DNA of 64,000 nt, from positions 7,254,001 to 7,318,000 of the forward strand of contig NZ_CP108002.1 in assembly GCF_041435055.1 (NCBI RefSeq), read 5' to 3'. Positions 60,091 to 64,000 of this stretch are shown here, in pieces (position 1 is the first letter of the stretch; every line of letters starts with the position of its first letter). The stretch is from Streptomyces sp. NBC_00341 (GTDB taxonomy: Bacteria; Actinomycetota; Actinomycetes; Streptomycetales; Streptomycetaceae). Below the pieces are notes generated by a model, which saw only the letters and a program-made list of their open reading frames with translations, was not told where the DNA came from and made no database searches. A program made the position numbers and the translations under genes.

Positions 60091-61260
60091 ATGACCACCC
60101 CCACCAGCCGCCGCACCCTTCTCGGAGCACTCCTGGCGGGCGGCGCGCTCGCCGCCGCCCCCTCGCTGCCCCGCTCCGGACATTCCGGGCGGGCGCCGCG
60201 CTCCACCGGGGAGGGGGCGCGCAGGACCGCGACGCTCTTCCTCGGCACCTATACCTCGACGACGCCGGGAGGCACCGGAATCGGCGTGGCCTCGTACGAC
60301 CCGGCCGCCGGCACCATCACCGACCGCACCGTCGTCACCGGCGTCGAGAACCCCTCGTACCTCGCGCTGCACCCCACCGGCTCCACGCTCTACGCCGTCG
60401 ACGAGCAGCAGCAGGGCGGCGTCACGGCGGTGGCGCTCGCCGCCGACGGGACCTTCCGGGTGCTGGGGACGCGGGACACCGGCGGCGCCGGACCCGCCCA
60501 CCTCTCCGTCCACCCCGGCGGAAAGTGGCTGTTCAGCGCCAACTACACCTCCGGCAGCGTCGCCGTGCACCCCCTCGCCGCCGACGGCACACCGGGGGAG
60601 CGCACCGACCTGGTCGCCCACACCGCACCCGCGCCGGGGCCGGGCCAGGACGGGCCGCACGCCCACCAGATCATCACCGCGCCGGACGGCGGCCACATCC
60701 TCGCCGTCGACCTGGGCAACGACACGGTGTACACCTACCGGCTCGACGAGGACCGGGGCACCCTGGAGCAGCTCTCGTACGCCGCGCTGCGGCCCGGCGC
60801 CGGACCGCGCGCCCTCACCTTCCACCCCGGCGGCCGGTACGCCTACCTGGCCTGCGAGGTCGACAACACGGTCGTGGTCTGCGGCTACGACCCCGCCACC
60901 GGCGTGCTGACCCCGGGCGCCCCGCAGTCCACCGGGACGGGCGGCGGCACCAGCTACCCGGCCCAGCTGCTGGTCACCGAGGACGGCCGCTTCGCCTACC
61001 TGGCCAACCGGGGGCACAACAGCCTCACCAGGTACGCCGTCGAGGACGACGGGGCCACGCTGCGGCTGCTGGACACCGTGCCGGTGGGCGGCGACTTCCC
61101 CCGGCACATCGCCTTCTCCCCGGACGGGGCGCTGCTCCTGGCCGCCAACCAGAAGTCCGGCACGGTCACGGTGTTCCGGGTCGACGCGGAGAGCGGCGCA
61201 CTGGAGTCGGTGGGGACGCCCTTCGCCGCCCCGGCGGCGGTCTGCGTGCTGCCGCTCTGA
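60091..61260 (+). CDS. Secreted lactonase-family beta-propeller protein (YbhE/6-phosphogluconolactonase-like)
   Basis: This 389-residue protein begins with a twin-arginine signal (SRRTLLGALLAGGALAAAP). The rest is a seven-bladed propeller of the lactonase family PF10282: FLGTYTSTTPGGTGIGV, NPSYLALHPTGSTLYAVDE, AHLSVHPGGKWLFSANY, RALTFHPGGRYAYLACE and RHIAFSPDGALLLAANQ. The repeated HPxGxxLY strands mark each blade. Export makes a role in cytosolic sugar metabolism unlikely. GAGG lies eight bases before the ATG. Confidence 0.88.
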   Translation: MTTPTSRRTLLGALLAGGALAAAPSLPRSGHSGRAPRSTGEGARRTATLFLGTYTSTTPGGTGIGVASYDPAAGTITDRTVVTGVENPSYLALHPTGSTLYAVDEQQQGGVTAVALAADGTFRVLGTRDTGGAGPAHLSVHPGGKWLFSANYTSGSVAVHPLAADGTPGERTDLVAHTAPAPGPGQDGPHAHQIITAPDGGHILAVDLGNDTVYTYRLDEDRGTLEQLSYAALRPGAGPRALTFHPGGRYAYLACEVDNTVVVCGYDPATGVLTPGAPQSTGTGGGTSYPAQLLVTEDGRFAYLANRGHNSLTRYAVEDDGATLRLLDTVPVGGDFPRHIAFSPDGALLLAANQKSGTVTVFRVDAESGALESVGTPFAAPAAVCVLPL

Positions 61261-61346
61261 AGACGGGTGCGGCGGTGTCCGTCCGTTAGGGTCGTGCCCG
61301 AGCTGCGGGGGTTCCCCGCCGCGGCGACCCGCACCATGGAGGCACC

Positions 61347-61598
61347 GTGCGCTTGAGAGTGGAGTTCACCACCGAGCCCTTCGATCTCGACGAGGCGCCG
61401 GCGCACGCCGTCGTCGCCCGCGAGATCGTCCAGTCGGCAGATCTGGACGCCGTGGACGTCGGCCCCTTCGGCAATACGGCCGAGGGCGGCGCCGACGAGG
61501 TGCTCACCGCGGTGGACTCCCTCCTGCGCGAGGCCCTGGCATCGGGTGCCACGCGGGTCTCCCTCCAGGTCAACGTGATCGGGGAGGACTCCAAGTGA
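61347..61598 (+). CDS. Thiamine-binding-like small protein (MTH1187/YkoF type)
   Basis: This 83-residue protein resembles the MTH1187/thiamine-binding domain: RLRVEFTTEPFDL at the start, then VDVGPFGNTAEGGADEVLTAV and SGATRVSLQVNVI. The GPxGTxxEG pattern of that family appears as GPFGNTAEGG. The GTG start follows GGAGG by five bases. It is translationally coupled to the helix-turn-helix gene (GTGA). A link to thiamine might relate to Gcl, a thiamine-diphosphate enzyme, but this is speculative. Confidence 0.6.
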   Translation: MRLRVEFTTEPFDLDEAPAHAVVAREIVQSADLDAVDVGPFGNTAEGGADEVLTAVDSLLREALASGATRVSLQVNVIGEDSK

Positions 61599-61972
61599 CC
61601 GAGCCCGCGGACCACCCCCTCGTCGCCGCGGTCAAGCCGCTCGTCGACGCCATGGGCGCCGAGCTGCTCGGTCCGGAGCAGGCGCTCCCGGACGACGTCG
61701 TGCTGGCCTGGGAGGGCCTGGACGTCATCGCGGTCCGGCTGCCGCAGCTCTCGGACTCGTTGGATCACATTCTGGCCGCCATGGAGCGCCGGCACGGCAT
61801 GCCGCTCGCCGAGCTGGACCGCAGGGCCAAGCAGGAGGCCGTCCGGACCCTGGAGGCACGCGGTGCCTTCTCCGTGCGGCACGGTGTGGAGACGGTGGCG
61901 GGGGCCCTGGGGGTCAGCCGGTTCACCGTCTACAACTACCTGAACAGGGATATCGGCCCGAAGAGCGAGTAG
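61595..61972 (+). CDS. Helix-turn-helix protein with YheO-like C-terminus
   Basis: This 125-residue protein has a C-terminal helix-turn-helix at about 75-120 (LDRRAKQEAVRTLEARGAF, VETVAGALGVSRFTVYNYLNR) like the YheO/HTH_22 family. Its first 70 residues are a small helical region. The GTG overlaps the preceding stop. It lies just before a strong terminator and the uraD operon. A regulatory role in purine breakdown is likely by position but not shown. Confidence 0.75.
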   Translation: MTEPADHPLVAAVKPLVDAMGAELLGPEQALPDDVVLAWEGLDVIAVRLPQLSDSLDHILAAMERRHGMPLAELDRRAKQEAVRTLEARGAFSVRHGVETVAGALGVSRFTVYNYLNRDIGPKSE

Positions 61973-62011
61973 TTGGGTGCGTGGACGGTTTCGGTCCGCG
62001 CAGCGTCATGG

Positions 62012-62047
62012 AAGGCCGTCGTCCGGATCATCGGGCGACGGCCTTTT
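62012..62047 (+). terminator. Intrinsic terminator before the uraD operon
   Basis: AAGGCCGTCGTCCG (62012-62025) pairs with CGGGCGACGGCCTT (62032-62045), with one G-T pair, a six-base loop and a TTTT tail. It separates the helix-turn-helix gene from the uraD promoter. Confidence 0.88.
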
Positions 62048-62061
62048 ACATGAACGTAATT

Positions 62062-62102
62062 TCAACAAAGTGTTGACGTGGTGTTGTGGAGGGCGTTAGC
62101 TA
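62062..62102 (+). promoter_or_regulatory. uraD promoter and operator TCAACA-AAG-TGTTGA
   Basis: The 15-base palindrome 62062-62076 overlaps a -35 box TTGACG (62073-62078). TAGCTA (62097-62102) with an 18-base spacer is the best -10 box. The palindrome matches the catalase promoter site, including flanking T residues and the -35 box. Confidence 0.62.
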
Positions 62103-62149
62103 TCCGCAGCCCGACCGACGCACAGCGAAAAACAGCCACGGAGGCTCCC

Positions 62150-62659
62150 GTGACTTCGAGCTCCACACCGGGCCTGGCCCGGTTCAACACCCTGGCGGAC
62201 CGCGAGGCGGCCGCAGCACTGCACGAGGTCTGTGCCAGTGCGGCCTGGGGGAGAGCGATCCTCTCCGGGCGCCCCTACGCCACCGCCGAAGCCCTGTTCC
62301 GTGCGAGCGACACCGCCACGGCGGCCCTCGACGCGCAGGACCTGGCCGAAGCCATGGCCGGCCACCCGCCGATCGGCCGCCCGAAGCCCGGGGACCCGAC
62401 CTCCTCCCGCGAACAGCGGGGGATGGCCGGCGCCACCGAGGAGCTCAAGACCGAAATGCTCGAACTCAACCTGGCCTACCAGGAGCGGTTCGGACACGTC
62501 TTCCTGATCTGCGCCACCGGGGCCACCGGTGAGCAGATGCGCGACGCGCTGAAGACCCGGTCCGGGAACTCGCCCGAGGAGGAGCGCGGACACGTGCGCA
62601 CCGAACTGGGCAAGATCAACCGCATCAGGCTGACCCGTCTCGTCACGGAAGACGCGTAA
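62150..62659 (+). CDS. uraD: 2-oxo-4-hydroxy-4-carboxy-5-ureidoimidazoline (OHCU) decarboxylase
   Basis: This 169-residue helical protein catalyses the last step to S-allantoin. It has LARFNTLADREAAAALHEVCAS at the start, the catalytic-histidine motif AGHPPIGRP, SSREQRGMAG and FGHVFLICATGATGEQM. Length fits the family. The GTG at 62150 follows GGAGG by five bases. An in-frame GTG at 62078 lies inside the promoter region and is rejected. It is the first of three urate-breakdown genes. Confidence 0.94.
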   Translation: MTSSSTPGLARFNTLADREAAAALHEVCASAAWGRAILSGRPYATAEALFRASDTATAALDAQDLAEAMAGHPPIGRPKPGDPTSSREQRGMAGATEELKTEMLELNLAYQERFGHVFLICATGATGEQMRDALKTRSGNSPEEERGHVRTELGKINRIRLTRLVTEDA

Positions 62660-62687
62660 GACCCGCAACCGAAGGAGAGTGAAGGTC

Positions 62688-63080
62688 TTGAGCACCTTCG
62701 CCACCGCATCGGTGTCCACGCACATCCTGGACACCAGCATCGGCCGCCCCGCCGCGGACGTCGCCATCTCGCTCGAGGCCCGCACCGGCAGCGACGCGCA
62801 GTGGGTGTCCCTCGGCGGCTCCGCGACCGATGCGGACGGGCGCTGCAAGGACCTGCCGGCCCTGCCGGAGGGCACCACCCACGTACGGCTCGACTTCCGG
62901 ACCGAGCCGTACTTCGCCAGCAAGAAGCAAGCCGAGGCGCAGCAGGACGCCCCCCGCGTAAGGGACAGCGGTGCGTTCTTCCCGGAGGTGGCGATCACTT
63001 TCGCCGTCACCCCGGGCGAGCACTATCACGTACCGCTGCTGCTCAACCCGTTCGGCTACTCCGTATACCGAGGGAGCTAG
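62688..63080 (+). CDS. uraH: 5-hydroxyisourate hydrolase (transthyretin-like)
   Basis: This 130-residue protein opens the 5-hydroxyisourate ring. It starts STFATASVSTHILDTSIGRPA and ends with the family signature YSVYRGS. His in STHILD and the C-terminal tetrapeptide YRGS form the active site. The TTG at 62688 lies ten bases after AAGGAG and gives the usual N-terminus; a GTG at 62679 is too close to that site. It lies between uraD and urate oxidase. Confidence 0.94.
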   Translation: MSTFATASVSTHILDTSIGRPAADVAISLEARTGSDAQWVSLGGSATDADGRCKDLPALPEGTTHVRLDFRTEPYFASKKQAEAQQDAPRVRDSGAFFPEVAITFAVTPGEHYHVPLLLNPFGYSVYRGS

Positions 63081-63087
63081 CAGACAC

Positions 63088-64000
63088 ATGCCCACGATTC
63101 TCGGCCAGAACCAGTACGGCAAAGCAGAGAACCGCGTCGTCAAGATCACGCGGGACGGCGACACCCACCACATCAAGGACCTGAACGTCTCGGTCGCCCT
63201 GTCGGGTGACATGCAGGACGTGCACTACTCCGGCTCGAACGCGAACGTCCTTCCCACGGACACCACCAAGAACACGGTGTTCGCGTTCGCCAAGGAGCAC
63301 GGCATCGAGTCCGCCGAGCAGTTCGGCATCCACCTGGCGCGTCACTTCGTGACGAGCCAGGAGCCGATCAAGATCGCTCGGATCCGGATCGAGGAGTACG
63401 CCTGGGACCGCATCGCGACCTCCGGCGGCAACTCCCAGTTCATCGGTGCCGACGAGGTCAAGCACTCCTTCGTCCGCAAGAACCAGGAGATCCGCACCGC
63501 TCAGATCACCTACGACGGCGAGTCGTGGCAGGTCATCTCGGGTCTCAAGGACCTCACGGTGATGAACTCGACCAACTCCGAGTTCTGGGGCTACGTCAAG
63601 GACAAGTACACGACGCTCAAGGAGGCGTACGACCGCATCCTGTGCACCGACGTCTCGGCCCGCTGGCGCTACAACTGGACCAGCGACGAGCAGCGGATGC
63701 CGAACTGGGAGAAGTCCTACGAGCAGGCGCGCAAGCACATGCTCCACGCCTTCGCCGAGACGTACTCCCTCTCGCTCCAGCAGACCCTCTACCAGATGGG
63801 TTCGCGGATCATCAACAGCCGCAGCGAGATCGACGAGATCCGGTTCTCGCTGCCGAACAACCACAACTTCCTTGTGGACCTTGAGCCGTTCGGCCTCAAG
63901 AACGACAACGAGGTCTACTTCGCCGCCGACCGTCCTTACGGGCTCATCGAGGGCACCGTGCTGCGCGACGGCATCGAGCCGCAGATCCCGGTCGATCTGA
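63088..64000 (+). CDS. pucL: Urate oxidase (3' end cut by the window edge)
   Basis: At least 304 residues of a cofactor-free uricase are visible. The two T-fold domains show LGQNQYGKAENRVVKITRDG, seen here as YGKAENRVVKITR, then DTTKNTVFAFAKEHG, RKNQEIRTAQITY and LTVMNSTNSEFWGYVKDKY. The catalytic Lys and Thr are the K of YGKAENRV and the T of DTTKNTV. It turns urate and O2 into 5-hydroxyisourate and H2O2. GAGGGAG lies 12 bases before the ATG. The frame is still open at base 64000, probably only a few codons short. Confidence 0.95.
   Translation, partial: MPTILGQNQYGKAENRVVKITRDGDTHHIKDLNVSVALSGDMQDVHYSGSNANVLPTDTTKNTVFAFAKEHGIESAEQFGIHLARHFVTSQEPIKIARIRIEEYAWDRIATSGGNSQFIGADEVKHSFVRKNQEIRTAQITYDGESWQVISGLKDLTVMNSTNSEFWGYVKDKYTTLKEAYDRILCTDVSARWRYNWTSDEQRMPNWEKSYEQARKHMLHAFAETYSLSLQQTLYQMGSRIINSRSEIDEIRFSLPNNHNFLVDLEPFGLKNDNEVYFAADRPYGLIEGTVLRDGIEPQIPVDL

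Noticed and set aside
1..64000. CRISPR arrays, rRNA genes, intact tRNA genes, prophage or complete transposase genes
   Set aside because: I looked for regular spaced repeats, rRNA signatures, complete tRNA cloverleafs and DDE or recombinase motifs and found none that hold up.

Overview
The window is high-GC actinobacterial DNA. Codon use, GTG and TTG starts, secreted Tat and Sec enzymes and the gene families point strongly to a Streptomyces chromosome. The dominant theme is purine and ureide nitrogen catabolism. Genes for successive steps lie in separate blocks, mixed with unrelated genes.

Layout. At 0.4-9.2 kb a PucR-type activator is divergent from a three-subunit molybdenum xanthine dehydrogenase, an AzgA-type purine permease and the maturation factor XdhC. 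A large secreted subtilase follows (9.3-13.0 kb), then a complete urease operon ureABCFGD (13.3-17.7 kb). From 17.7 to 28.3 kb come an MFS permease, a nucleotidyltransferase, a RibD-like reductase with a probable TetR remnant beside it, a secreted amidase, a small ACP-ketosynthase-hydrolase operon carrying a MITE-like palindromic element, and a secreted nuclease. From 28.5 to 35.3 kb there is a sulfur-scavenging block: a leader peptide and ROK regulator, then a cysteine-rich leader peptide, flavin reductase, an SsuACB-like ABC transporter and a SnaA/DszA-type flavin monooxygenase. From 35.3 to 46.8 kb lie assorted genes, including two acyl-CoA synthetases, a TerD-like protein and a zinc-ribbon/nuclease-like protein.

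From 47 to 59 kb the glyoxylate pathway genes gcl, glxR and hyi, plus catalase, are split by a 5.5 kb insert. The insert starts at a tRNA-Arg-like 3' fragment, carries a two-component system and a phosphotransferase, and ends in two broken genes. An ECF sigma factor pair and a lactonase follow. The window ends in uraD-uraH-urate oxidase, with the last gene cut by the window edge.

How it fits together. Xanthine dehydrogenase makes urate; urate oxidase, UraH and UraD convert it to allantoin. The allantoin-opening enzymes are not in the window. Downstream products would feed urease (urea) and Gcl/GlxR/Hyi (glyoxylate to glycerate). Catalase would remove the peroxide made by urate oxidase. Two shared operators seen directly in the sequence support this wiring. 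A tandem 15-bp site pair with 21-bp centre spacing lies at both the gcl and hyi promoters. A TCAACA-N3-TGTTGA palindrome overlaps the -35 box of both the uraD and catalase promoters.
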